Source of the DNA: Tilletia caries
Lineage: Eukaryota > Basidiomycota > Exobasidiomycetes > Tilletiales > Tilletiaceae
Reading direction: 5' to 3'
Length of the DNA stretch: 64,000 nucleotides
Assembly (NCBI GenBank): GCA_032718865.1
Contig: JALUTQ010000038.1
Coordinates: 124,001 to 188,000 of the forward strand
Shown here: piece after piece, positions 47,436 to 59,202 of the stretch
Layout: each line of letters begins with the position of its first letter
How positions within the stretch are numbered: the stretch's first letter is position 1
Position numbers and translations under genes: made by a program
The notes under the pieces: model-generated
Told to the model about the DNA's origin: nothing
What the model saw: only the letters and a program-made list of their open reading frames with translations
Database searches by the model: none

Positions 47436-47774
47436 ACTGGACTGGGCTGGGCTGGGCTGGGCTGGGAGCAAAGGGGGGCTGATGTTGTAGGCATATGGGG
47501 AGGGAGATCAGAGATGTTGTACCGACTTCCATCTTGTTTTTGTTTGCATCTGTGCTTCATGCTTCCATCACTTCTGTAGAATCGAATACCGAGACGACTT
47601 CTTGATGCTGACTGAGTAGTACATACTGAGTCAGAGATGGCGGCGAGGTCCGAGGTGTTGTTCTCGAGAATGAGACGCGTCCGTGCATGGTGTTGTTCTT
47701 CCTGATGCCGACCTCGACCTCGACGGAAGTCTTCGTCCCTGTGGTCGAGCTCGATCTGTTCATTCCCGCCTGAC
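47436..47774. other. Intergenic between MMSDH and the DCAF4-like gene
   Basis: 339 bp including the MMSDH 3'UTR. A short minisatellite, four copies of tgggc, lies at about 47442-47467. No gene seen. Confidence 0.5.
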
Positions 47775-50403
47775 ATGTCACCGACGCGCCGCGGACGGGG
47801 GAAAGACCAGGCCCGCGCCTCCCGCCATGATGATGCGGCCTCCTCCTCCTCCTCCTCCTCCTCACGGGGTGCAAGTGCTCAGCAGAGCTCGGCAAGTGGG
47901 TCCTCCAACCAAGATGCTCCTCCCTTCGAAATGCCCGGATATGTATGGGATCCAGTGTGAGTCAAGAAAGTGAAGAGAAAGCGTGAAGGCTTGAATGTCC
48001 CAGACCCAGTTGATCCCTCTGTGCCCTTACAGTCAGAAGCGCTTCTTCAAGAAGAATCAAGGCGCCGAGGCCGCAGCTGCCTTGACGAACCCAGACACCC
48101 GGCCGCATCGCTACTCCCGGATCGACGATCGATCTCGGATCACTACCCAGCCAGCGGACGGTGGGGCAGGGGCCCTCCAGGACGGCGGAGATGGGCACGA
48201 GGAGGAGTCGGGAGGGACGCAGCCTCAGCTACATGCCAATCTGGGCAGATGGGCTGGAGGGTCCGGTTCGCATTTCCAAGCTCTTCATCATCTCAGGACA
48301 GGTGGCGGGCAACATCGCGGCGGTCTGGCCCAGTTCACCAGGTGAGCACCCTCCCACTCCGTTTCCTTTCTCTCAGGCAACTTGGTCGGGAGCACACTGA
48401 ACGATGGATCCCCTCATGCTATTTCCCCCTCTTTTCCATATAGGACGACCTCGGAGCAGTTCGCCAACAAGCTCCGCTCCAGCGCCGTCTACTACTTCAC
48501 CTACCTCAACAACTCCTGGGGAGCACCGCACATGCACTGTCTCTGTTCCGCCCCGGACGGGACCTACTGGGCCGGCTTCAACAACAACATCTTCTGTGCG
48601 ACCTTCGCTTCGCATGCTGTTCCTCGGCGCGGGGAGGTCCGGGGCGATGTTTACGGTCCACCAGAGTCGCTGGACGAGTGGAAGGGGCATGTCAGGTGTC
48701 TTCCGTACGATCGGCCTGATGATACGCTGAAGCGCATTATTCAGGGTCCGCTGTCATGGGTGGCATACGGCGAATCGCCTGATCAGTTGGGATTTGGGGG
48801 ACGGCACACCGTTGATCGGATTGACTTGATTCAAGGCAGGCTGAGGTGCGTACCCTTGAAAGAGGATGGACCCTTCCACTTGCAATCCCCTTGAATCTGG
48901 GACCATCCCACGGGCTGACCTCCTGAGCACACAGCACCACCCTCGCTCCGACCCGTATCTTCCTCGAGAGCAACTACCGCTCCATCGTGGACCCGTCCAC
49001 AGCCCAAGTCCGCACATGGAGACCAAGCATCACCAAAGCCGCATTCGACATCCCCATCGCCGACATGCGACGGTCCTCCATCCGCACCGCGCCATGGTGC
49101 GGGAGGGAAGTACGCGCTTCTGCAAGTGGGAACTTTATACAGGTGCTCACCACGCACCCTGATGCCAGACCTCACGACTCGAGCTCTATCCTGGTCCAGC
49201 GTCTCGATGCACACCTACCACCGCTGTCCGTCCTGCCTCCACAAGATCCATACGAGCCCATCCGATGGCTGGTCGACCTTCCTGCTCTGGTGGTATCATC
49301 CGACCCCATGGCTGTCGAGATCTCGATGGACTGTCAATGGATCGTCGCCGGACTGCGGAACGGAGCGGTGTTGCTCTGGGATTTGAAGAGTATGATCTTC
49401 GAGTGGGAGGATCAGAGGATGACGGATGAGGGGCCTGCGTTGGACTCGTATCGACCGGGTAGCACCTCTACGCTGCGGATTGGGTCGAATAGGGCTATTC
49501 CCAGACCGCTAGGGCTGATGCCTACGGAAGTCATGGCCACTGGACCTGGACGAGGTGAGTCCGACGGACCATTTACTCTTTCTGCCCCTCATTCTGCAGC
49601 CTTGTTTGTGTAGACTGAAGCTTCTGTGCGGCAGTACATCACATCGCCATGGCAAGCGACTCCGAATTCCTTGTCGTCTTCTCCTCCGGAGAGGTGAGTA
49701 TGCGGACAAGGCATCCTTTCCAGAAAAAAGACTTTGGGGGGAGGAAACTGAAGGACTCTCCCACCTGCCCTCCTCGAGCTCCTTGCAGATCTACATGTTC
49801 CGCTTTGGAAGCCTCAACGAGGGCGTCATACGCTCCTTCACCGGCCACCGCCCCTCCGACGAGCCACTCGGCTTCGCGGTCCATCACAAACGCCGCATCT
49901 TCGCTGCCGCGGGGTCCGATGGCCGCGTCCGGATCTGGAGCCTGGACGACCCGAACCCGATCGAACCTGTGGACGGGGAAGGGGGCGGGAGTGGGAGTGG
50001 TCCGGCACCGCGTCGACGGATTTCGAGCCGGGAGGAGATGAGCACGTTCGGCTCGTCCTTCTTCGCCAAAAGCCAGACAACGGCGGAAGGGACCGAAGCG
50101 GAGGCGGACGAGGATGAGGATGAGGACGACGCAGACGACGCTGTGGAGACGTGGTGGGCGGACTCATCAACGATGACCGTCGTCGAAGGGGAGGACACCT
50201 TCGTCGCCGGCAAAGCGGTGCATCAGGTTGTGTTTCCCTCCCCACCTCGGACACTTGCGTGGGTGCATCGGCCGGTTCGGGACGAGTTTGCGCCGTCGAC
50301 GGAACAGCTTGTGAGAGAGCAGTTGAACGACGCGAGCGTCGATGAGCCGGAGGTGCCTGCCCTTGCTGTCGGATGTCACAATGTGCTCTGGTTCTTCACC
50401 TAG
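47775..50403 (+). CDS. DCAF4-like WD-repeat protein (CUL4-DDB1 substrate-receptor type)
   Basis: Resembles DDB1- and CUL4-associated factor 4 (WDR21). Model: exons 47775-47956, 48033-48341, 48444-48845, 48935-49554, 49635-49693 and 49789-50403, 728 residues, all phases matching. Near the N-terminus MPGYVWDPVQKRFFKKNQ is the family signature. WD-type blades include AVYYFTYLNNSWGAPHMHCL, WIVAGLRNGAVLLWDLKS and RRIFAAAGSDGRVRIWSLDD. The C-terminus is conserved-looking (PALAVGCHNVLWFFT). Odd: within exon 2 the frame demanded by the splice phases is poorly protein-like from about 48165, whereas the next frame reads YMPIWADGLEGPVRISKLFI with good codon use up to 48341. Either two compensating indels or a noncanonical exon structure is present. 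CRL4 membership is inference. Confidence 0.8.
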
Positions 50404-50558
50404 GGGTACCTCAGCCTGTTCCCCAGACTTCTTCCTTTGCTCTCGTCTGTCTCTCTGCACGCTGTACTGCACATCCACATCCACTGTGCACCATCTTGTC
50501 TACCACGTCTCCAATCAAATAGAAGATCGAATTTTTTGCACTGCGGGGGGGTTCTATT

Positions 50559-53500
50559 TCACTCTTCACTGGCATCACTCTCGCTCGCGCCATCCAGATC
50601 AACATCCATCCCATCACTCTCATCCTCCTCCTCCTTCCAAGCCACAGCCCGCAACCGACCATTCGCTTCACCCACCGCACCGTTGCCGTTGCTCACTTTT
50701 CGTGCAACCGCCGCCGCAGCCGCAGCCTCGACATCGACCTTATCGTCATCGTCGATCAGGACGTCCCACTCGGCAGGGCCCAGGATGGCATCCATGCCCG
50801 CAAGCGTGTACTCCAACGTCCGACTCTCCACCAGCGTCCGGTCCGCCCGGGCATAATGCCGCTCCGTATACGGCAACAGCCCATCAAGCACCGCCCCCCA
50901 ATCACCCACGGCCCTCACCCCGCTCGCGCGGCCCTTGGACGCGACGCGGGCCCGCAACTTGGGCGCGACGGACTCGAAGGCGCCCATGAGCTTGGTGGCA
51001 GAGTGGAAGCGGACGATGGCGTGCAGGACGACTTGGGCGATCGAGGCTGTTCGGACGGTGGAGTTCCAGTCGCGCACGTAGAGGAGCAGTTGGATCAGGA
51101 ACAGCGGTTTCAGCGTGCGGATCACGTCGTCGACGGCGGCCAGTCCCGTCACGCTCTGGGCATCGGCCGCTTGGGCTTCCGCATCCTCGTCCGGTTCGAC
51201 GGCCTCTTTCGTGTCGACTTGTTTCCGGCGCTGGGACTTGGCTGAGTCGATGATCCCTGCGCTCTGGAGGATCGAGGTCATGCAGTCCTTGCCATTATTC
51301 CCTAGCAGACCCTCACGCGCGAGCAGGTACGATCGTGGACCCCCAACCTTGCCGTACTTCGAGGCCGATGACGAGTCTGGGTCGGGCCGAGACGCATGGA
51401 CGCGAGTGAAGAGATTGAGCAGTCTCCGAGGCTGATCGAGCTCTAGAGCAAGCGCGATGGCGTTCCGATAATCGCGGAGCGTGAGGAAGTTGGAGAAGTC
51501 TTGTTCCCTGCGAATCAGAACATGAAAGAGGTTAGCTCACGAAAAAAAAAAACGCGACGCATGCATTGAAGAGAAAGAACATACCTCGTCACCTCAATCT
51601 GCCTCTTCTTCGCCTTCGCAACTTCCAGCTCCGCCGTCTGGTCTTCCCAAAAGCGAATGACACTGTCCGCGCCACCACTAACAAGGCCCACGCCCTTATC
51701 CGCGCCAATCGCCTTCTTCCCACTCACGAGCTCATGGCCCACGACAAGCGCCCAAACCTTCGCACCCTCATCCTCATCCTCCTCCTCATCATTGTCCTCC
51801 CCAATATCCTTCTCCTGTTCCTCCCCCTCCCCCTCCCCCTCCCCCTCCCCCTCCAACAAGCCAGAACCAGAACCAGACCCAGCACCCAGAAGCTCATCCG
51901 CCTTCGTCCTCGGGTCCAACACACCCAAATTCTCCTCCGTCCGCACGTTCCACACCCGACACGTCCCATCCGCACTCGCCGAAAGCAACTGCATCCCCCG
52001 ATTGAAGAAAACAACCCGCAAAACCGAGTTCGAGTGCGACTCAAACGTCTTGACGCACCGTCCAAAGTCCCCGCCCACCACATTCGCGCCGGGAGTGGAA
52101 TCGGTGAGCGAGCCCTGCGGCGCGCCGAGCAGGGACCACATCCGCATCGTCCGGTCCGAGGACGCTGTCACGAACGCTGGGTCGACGGGGGAGAAGCGGA
52201 CGGACCAGATGCCGCGACGGTGGCCGTTGCAGGTGGTCAGCAGCGTCAGCGACGCGGTCGCGTACACCGAAACGGTAGCAGCGCCGAGGATCCGACTGAT
52301 TTCCGCCTCCACGTCCGCCTTGCCGCCGTTCTTCTGCTTACCAGCAGCAGCAGCAGCAGCGTTCGTCGCGCTATGTTTGACATCACTAGCCTGAGCGGCG
52401 CGATACTCCAGCTTGAACAGCTTCGCAGTCCGATCCTGTGAACCCGAAGCAAGGAACGCATTATTCGGCGCCACGTCGAGCGTGTTGATGTCCTTCTCGT
52501 GAATCTTGAGCGTAAGGAGCGACTTGAGCTTGAGCGGGAAGAGCGCGCGCGCAACCTCGGGACGGACCGCCGATGTTCCTAGCGTGGCCAGGACGCGTTG
52601 GAGCGGTGCTAAGTCCCACACCTTTGTTGTCCGATCCTGGCTGGCGCTGCATAAGAAGGAAGCTCCGACCCCAGTGACGTTCTTCCGTGCAAAGGCAAGG
52701 GCTCCGACAGACTCGGTGTGGCCCTCAGCCATACCGATACAAGTCCACACCTGATCGACCTCCGAACTCCCGTCCCCGTCCCCATCTGCGGCCTCGGCCT
52801 GGATAGGTATGCGCATCCAGATACGTACCGTGCGATCTTTACCAGCACTTGCGAGCCATTTCCCGTCCGGCGACCGATCAAGACAGAGTGCGATGTCCGT
52901 ATGGCCATGCAGGAGATGAACCGAGGACGATGCCAAGGAGGTGGAAGACGCACCCTGTTGGGTCGGCAAGGTGTAGATCCTGAGACTGGGTGCATTCGTG
53001 CAGACGGCGAGATGAGTTTCCTTTCCGCTGTCCTTGACCTCCCCATTTGCCTCACCATCGACCGGAGAGGGCGTAGCGGCGGGGGAGAGGAGGGCAAGAT
53101 CGATGACTTCGTCGTTGAAACCGACCAGATGCTTTATAGGCCTCAAAAGCGACCGGTCTTGGTGTAGGGAAGATGGGGAGGCAGACGAGCCCGTATGTGG
53201 GCCGAGAGAAAGCAGATCGATGTTCTGGTCGGCATGAACGACTGCGAGGGCGCCTGCTGCTGGAAGGATCTGGACCTGCGTGATGGCGCGTGTGGAACTT
53301 TCGTAATCCTCCTGATCAGCCGACGGTTTTCTGGTTGCGGACGCGGCTGCTGCTGCTGCAGCTGCGGCGGCGGCCGAGGTGGGGTCTCTGTCGGAAGCGC
53401 GCAGAACGACCTTGGCGGCAGCGAAGCTCCATATTCTGACGTTGCCCTCGGAACCGGCTGTGTAGTAGAGATCCTGGGTGCCGGACGCCTTGTCGGAGGA

Positions 53501-54406
53501 CGAAGAGGAGGGCGGGAGGAAGCCGACGGATTCAACGCCTTCGTTTGCGCTGATGAGATCCTTGAGGACCCACTGCGGCGAGCTGGGCGTCTTGGGCTTG
53601 GACTGGGACCAGAGGGCTACGGTGCGATCGCGCGCTCCGCTGACGAGGCGGAGACCGTCTTGGGAGATGGAGATGCCGCGGACGACGGAGACGTGTGCTC
53701 CGGCGGGCAGGACGGCGAATGGTTTCCGTTTGGAAGACGACGTTCCGCCTGCAGCGGACGCCCGTAGATCCCAGAGTCTGATCCTGCCATCGACGGCGGC
53801 GGTGAAGAGGTGGATCGGGGGCGGGTTGTCATCGTCAGGGATGGTGCTCTGGTCCTGGCTGAAGCCGGGCATGAACCAGCAGAGTGCACTGACGACGCCG
53901 CCATGGGCTGGGAAGATGTGTGTGCAGAAGCCGCCTGCGAGATCCCATACCTTGACGGTGGAGTCTGAGCTTCCGGAAGCGAGCAGGGTGGAAGAGGGGT
54001 CGATCTCGAGGACGGTGATGGGCGCGTCGTGCGTTCTTGCCAAGGTGCGGACGAGTGTTGGTTTGGTGACAGACGGTACTATGTTTGAAGCCGAGGCAGA
54101 TGCGAGTGTGTTTGCGACGTTGTAGATGCGAATGGCGAGGGAGCGTGATGCGACGGCGAGATAGAGGCCATCGGGGGAGAGGGCGAGTGCGGTGATGGGC
54201 TGCGTGTCTCCGCTGAGGGTGAGCAAGGTGTGTGCATCTGCAGTGCGTACGAGCTTGAGGTTGTCTCCGTATGTGGTGAAGGCGAGTGCTGCTGCTGTGT
54301 CGGCTGAGAGGGCGATGGGCCCGCCGGTGAAGAAGGGAGCGAAGGCGTGGCTGAGGGAGAAGGAGGAGAGCAGCCGCTGTCTGTTTGGATTTGGATTCGC
54401 GCTCAT
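50559..54406 (-). CDS. UTP13: U3 snoRNP WD-repeat protein UTP13
   Basis: Subunit of the UtpB module of the small-subunit processome, acting in 18S pre-rRNA processing in the nucleolus. Two exons, 54406-51585 and 51507-50559, give 1256 residues, longer than yeast Utp13 because of many Ala/Ser/Glu-rich inserts in loops (for example near 51780-51890 and 53330-53400). Two beta-propellers are expected; clear blades include ITALALSPDGLYLAVASRS, LLASGSSDSTVKVWDLAGG, LVSGARDRTVALWSQSK, WLASAGKDRTVRIWMRI, FLASGSQDRTAKLFKLE and FVTASSDRTMRMWSL. The C-terminal Utp13 domain begins REQDFSNFLTLRDYRNAIAL. A 16-residue longer start exists at 54454; the nearer ATG (MSANPNPNRQRLLSSF) was chosen. Confidence 0.93.
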
Positions 54407-54920
54407 CTTGTCGAAGCGATGCGATGCGATGCGATGCTCGATGTCGTCCAGCACGTCCTCGTCCTCGTCCTCGTCCTCGTGCTCATCTCGCTCCTCGCCG
54501 AGCTCGTCTTCTAACTTTTTTGGAACTTCGCCTGCCCCGATCTTCGCTCTCTCGGCCGAGAAGAAGCTTCACAGCGAGAAGGAAGGGAAGTTGTCTGACG
54601 GATGTAACAAAGGTCAGCCGCGGAGTCTTGAGTCTACGAGTATTGAGATGTGTCTGTGCTGTGATCATGATCGACACGCGTCGCGCGCACGGTGCACGCG
54701 ACCGTGTGTGGAAGATCTTTTCACGAGTGCGCCAGACTCGTCCTGACTCCTCTCTTCCACACTCTTGGAGCTTCGCAGACAGACACATTCAGGTCTTCTG
54801 CTCAGCTAGCTTTTCTTTGCCCACCCACCCACTCCTATGAAGGAGAAGGGAGGAAGGCAACTCTTATTGACGCCGTCGGTAGTCACTTGCGAGTTTGTGT
54901 TCCCAGCCCAGCCTCCCCTA
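54407..54920. promoter_or_regulatory. UTP13 promoter region
   Basis: Carries a gatgc tandem at about 54417-54437 and a (tcgtcc)n-like tract at 54450-54482, then unremarkable sequence up to the CTA that borders the TIR island. No gene seen. Confidence 0.4.
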
Positions 54921-55180
54921 GGCGGTGTTCAGTTGCGCGCGCGCTCACCTTGAAAAATGAGCGCGCGCTCTTTTTTTTTTTTTTTGGGCCGACACCCAAG
55001 CGCGCACATGTTCAGTTCCCGGTTTTCAGAGCCGGGGCACCCCTGGCTTCCCCCCCCCCCCCCCGGAGGCCCTCTAGACCACCTGTGGAGGGAGAGGTTA
55101 TGGGGTCTACAGGACCCACCCAATCAATCAATTTTAGGCTCTTTCCTTGGTTATACACTTATGCACGTATTTAGAAAGTA

Positions 55181-55560
55181 GGGGTGTTTAGCAACAAGAC
55201 GCAGGGCATAATAAGACGCTAATCTGGACGCGGGTCTGGAGTTGGCTGGACAGAGTTGACGCGCCCTAATTTCGGCGTCATGTTGGTGAAGCATCATGCC
55301 GCCACTCAAAAGGCGTGAAGAATTTATTTCGGCGGTTAAATCCAAGTTGTCCAGCAGGAGAAGATCAAGAATTTACTTTTTTTCTTCTTGATGATCAGCA
55401 TGATCGCATGATCTTTGTTGCGTGATCACTCATTTTAGGTCAAGGTCTAGGATTTTGGGCCTTTTGGCGCTGCTAAAGGTAAAATCGAAAGCGTCATGGC
55501 TAAATGAGGGGCGTCTAAATTATGCCTTTTCTGCTCCCAGGGCATGTTGCTAAACACCCC
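55181..55560. mobile_element. 380-bp MITE-like element with GGGGTGTTTAGCAACA termini
   Basis: GGGGTGTTTAGCAACA at 55181-55196 is perfectly inverted at 55545-55560, with TA on both outer sides (55179-55180 and 55561-55562). Subterminal similarity continues (gcataataagacgc against gcgtctaaattatgcc). No coding capacity. TA duplication fits Tc1/mariner-type or, with one more base, PIF-type MITEs. Confidence 0.72.
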
Positions 55561-57133
55561 TAATGAAAAAGGCCTTTCTCCGCGTGGCCAACATCCGCAA
55601 CATCCATGCTCGCAACCATGCCTTTCCTGGCTCTTGCCTCGATGGTATCCGTTACAGACATGTTCAACCAAGGTAAAGCAAGGCCTGAGTCGCTGAGGTA
55701 GTGTTGAAGTCGCTTTGGGCCTCGTTTACGCGCAACCGGTGCTGATTCTGACCACCAGCGGCCTTTCAAAGATAACTAACTCTCCCCATTCCTCAACTCT
55801 GCCGTGACTCTGACCGTTCCATACCTTCCCCTGTATATTTTTTCAACGCTGACTGTCTCTGATATATCGCAGGGATACTTCATCACTAACTGGGTTGATT
55901 TTGAAGTCATTTGGATTATATCTCGCCTCTCTGTGCACTGGCTAATATTGAATGGCATGATTATGCTTACATTTTCCATCCCATCCATCTCGATTGCTCA
56001 CCACATCTTCTTTCTGATCATTCCTTACTCCTCTCACTTGTCTGTATAGTATAGTTCTTTGAATACAGCTCTTTTCCTCTCTTCTCGCGGCCATTTATCT
56101 CCTCTGCTGCCCTAGTCATCTCGTTCAGCCTTCTTTGACCCTGGTCCCTGTCTGCTTTTCAGCTATCATTTAAGCAAATCGGTATGTACGACTCCAGAAC
56201 TTCTCATAGAGCACCTCTATATACTTATCTTCCGTTTCCGCCCTCTTTCGTCTCGTTTCAGGCTCTGGTTGCGCTCAAGTGCCGTCAGATACCCCGAAAT
56301 ATCGCAACCGACGGTGAGCACACACTTGCTCGTGTTTTGACCGTTCACATCATTGCTACACTCTTTTGATCAACTTTCGTGACTCTACAGCGTGCACTGG
56401 CTCTATTGAGCTCTTGTTTGGGCTGCTGTGACCATCTTATGCTCCTGGACATATGCTAATCCTGTTTCTATCATGTTTGTTTCAATTCACATCATTTTTC
56501 CCTACCAAACCTCATAGACTGATCCGAATCTCAATCCGAAAGGCTCTACGAGCTCTCCTTGACTATACCTTTCGAATGAACCTATCATTGTTTTGGAGAT
56601 TTTGGTGTTGAAAACTGAGGTGCACTTTGTACACCAAGAAGTGTCTAGAGGTACACATCGTGTCATTGTCTGGAAATCGTGAACTTCCAATCACGACCAT
56701 ACAACTATCTAAAATTCAACACATAACAAAATGATACTCACTTGCTCGGACCATCCCAGAGACCTTGCCTGCCAAGTTTGAGAGTGTTCTAAGCATTATT
56801 GACTGCACAGGGTAAGAAAAACAGGTACTGAGGTACTCAGTGTTAAACCGGTTGTTAACCACACACTCTACCTCGAGCGCTGACGGTCGCTCCTCCGCCG
56901 GAAAGCGTCAGAGAAGGCATTAAAGGCTACTGAAGCATCACTGATACTTACAGCTATACATGAATCCATCTTTTGCGACTTTTTCATTGCGAAGTCTTGT
57001 CTGTTTTTGCATGTCAGCTATGTGCATGGTAAGAGAATGGGAACTATTGTCACGGTAATGCTTCCCGTGCGATGGCCCTTTAGTATCAACGTGTATTCAA
57101 ACGTCCTCTAAAGCTATATGATATATCAGGAAT

Positions 57134-57779
57134 CACTGTGCCAAATGAAGTAGTTTCCAGTTGGTGGAAACTAATTGGAAATCCGCAGTTTCCAAGGGGT
57201 TTCCATGGCGCTGGAAACTAGACCAGTTTTCGGGCAGTTTTCTTTGGATCCGAATACTGTGCAGTTTTTCGAAGGGTTTTCGGTACTTGGAAATTTGAAG
57301 CGGGTCTGGGAGGTCGATGCCGGGCAAAGACCTCTTGGTTTCCCCAATTGGCATGACCCCGCTCAACAGTCTCAGGGTTTCTAGGTAACCGGCTTCAACC
57401 TCAGAAAATTCATAGCTGCTTCCTGACCAAAGCGATGCTCATGTCTGACGACAGAAACCGTGGAATTACTGTATTGCTACCTGTGTATACTTGTGTTGAG
57501 ACATGCTCTGGTCAGTGGTGAGTGTGGATGTGTCGAGTGGCACGGGTAGGCCATGCCTGGGCAGCGACACCTTGAGACCAGGCGGTGGTAGCACTTGACC
57601 CCACCGCGGTGGCGTGGTCTACAGGAGGCTTACATAAGGTGGCCCGTGCTACACCAAAGGGTTTTCGACATAGGAAAACTGTAGGAAAACTGCTGCGCAT
57701 TTTTTAGTTTTCGGCGGCGAAAACTATCGAGTTTTCACGGGGTTTCCACCAACTGGAAACTACCTCGGATGGCACAGTG
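57134..57779. mobile_element. 646-bp CACTG-ended element (CACTA-like, non-autonomous)
   Basis: Left end CACTGTGCCA at 57134-57143 is inverted at the right end (57770-57779). After six variable bases a 22-bp perfect inverted block follows (57150-57171 against 57742-57763, core GTAGTTTCCAGTTGGTGG). The 3-bp repeat AAT flanks both ends (57131-57133 and 57780-57782). Ends beginning CACTR with a 3-bp duplication are the rule for CACTA/EnSpm elements; the assignment is inference since there is no transposase. Internal subterminal motifs of the type ggaaac/gttttc recur many times. Confidence 0.7.
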
Positions 57780-57894
57780 AATCGCTGGTGAGAACTCATA
57801 CTGTGTTTGATGGAGCGGTCCGGGTTCAGCATGGAGTACGGATGCATAAGAAAGAGCATTATTGTTATGCATCGATTGTTATGTCGAGCCATTC

Positions 57895-58220
57895 GACGCT
57901 GTAAAAGCATCTTCAGGCCTCCAGACGCCTCCATTAATACAGAGGAATAGTACAAGCATCTCTTACAGTTTTTTTATTTTGTGTACTACTTAGTATACTG
58001 ATGTTCATTGCAGGAAAGGGAAGGAAGCAGGTATAATATGATTGTCATACTTTAACAATTACCTGGAGCCTTCCCACGCTCGGAAAGCATCTCTAGGACT
58101 CCAAACCACTTGCACAGTATGAAATCATAGCATAGAAGAGTCTCCAGGTGTATATAATTGCTCGTCGTTTAGCATAATGATGTCCATTGCGGTGACAGGA
58201 AGGAGGCGTGGCTGTCGGAG
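57895..58220 (+). repeat. Diverged tandem duplication inside the TIR island
   Basis: Two segments about 180 bp apart share order and wording: gaaagcatct/aaagcatctt followed by cctcca or actcca, then (57999-58035) tgatgttcattgcaggaa and (58170-58205) tgatgtccattgcggtgac, then ggaagga. Strongly diverged; by-eye only. Confidence 0.45.
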
Positions 58221-58882
58221 AGGAAGGCTCTGCCAGCTCATCTTTCCATCTCCTGAGTCACTGAGAGCCTTTAAAGGCTTGAAAACGGCGCACGCTACTC
58301 TATCAGTACAGCATCTTTCCTCTCATCTCTTCTTCTGGCCAAACATTGTTATGTTTGATCTGGCTGCGAGCATTCTGGCGGAAGGCGAGGAGCTGAATGT
58401 GGTGATTTTAGCTGGCAGGGTGTTCAGTGAAGCCACGTGGTGTCGCGGCAACGCGGTAGATCTCTGAACTTTCGCGACACGGTGTGGGGATGATCGGGCG
58501 GGCCGCGGCGCCGCGTTCGGCGTTTGGCTTGTGTTATTATTAGGCTCTTACTGGTATTGAAGTGGCTCTTTTAAAGCTGGGGGAGGGGTCCCCTAGACCC
58601 CATAACCAGCGGGCCTCAATGGGGTCTAGAGGGCCTCCGGGGGGACGCCACAGGACAGCCGGGGGCTCAAAAATTTCAGAGCGCCCTCACTCAGTTCTGA
58701 GCGAGGCGTTTGGGCCGACCTATTTCGGTCGGCCCACCTCTTCGAGCGCGCGCTCTGGCTCCCGTTCGATTACAGAAGCATCACGTGACTTTTGTATTGA
58801 TCACAAAATCAATACAAACCACAAAATGAGAAAGCAGAGGCCGAGCCGGAGAAAGCAGAGCGCACTTCCCGGCGCAAGCGTT

Positions 58883-58991
58883 GTTCAGTTGCGGGCGCGC
58901 GCTCTGAGAAGCAGATTTTCAGAGCGCGGCGCGAGGGGCCTCGCGCTCTGTGTCTTGAGCGCCATTTTGGAGCGCGCGCCCGCAACTGAAC
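58883..58991. repeat. GC-rich foldback at the right end of the TIR island
   Basis: A 22-bp arm at 58883-58904 (core CAGTTGCGGGCGCGCGCTC) is perfectly inverted at 58970-58991. A second nested palindrome, cagagcgcg...gcgaggggcctcgc...gcgctctg, lies between. The outer arm is the element's own terminal sequence, so the right terminus carries a duplicated, inverted end. Confidence 0.75.
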
Positions 58992-59202
58992 ACCGCCCTA
59001 AAGGCTCTCTTTTGGGACAGACTTGCCAGACCTCAGGGTCTTACACATGCACGTGTATCTAGGGATACTCGTTACTTCTATGACCTCTAGTAAACAGCTT
59101 CACACGCAGGCAGACTCAAGACAACTGACTTCAGTCAGACGATGAGGACGAGCCGCTCCAACTCGACGTCGACGCACTCACGCACGCACTCAGCTTACCA
59201 GG

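Larger units (their letters stand above)
54921..58997. mobile_element. Large (about 4.1 kb) TIR-bounded element or element nest
   Basis: GGCGGTGTTCAGTTGCG at 54921-54937 recurs inverted at 58981-58997, each followed inward by GC-alternating sequence ending GCGCGCTC. The direct triplet CTA flanks both ends (54918-54920 and 58998-59000). A second inverted block, GGAGGCCCTCTAGACC and TTATGGGGTCTA, lies inside both ends (about 55061-55110 and 58583-58640). The interior is markedly AT-richer than the surrounding genes and has only short frames, so no autonomous transposase is visible. TIR start and 3-bp duplication resemble PIF/Harbinger-type elements, but this is inference. At least two further TIR units are nested within it. 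Confidence 0.6.
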
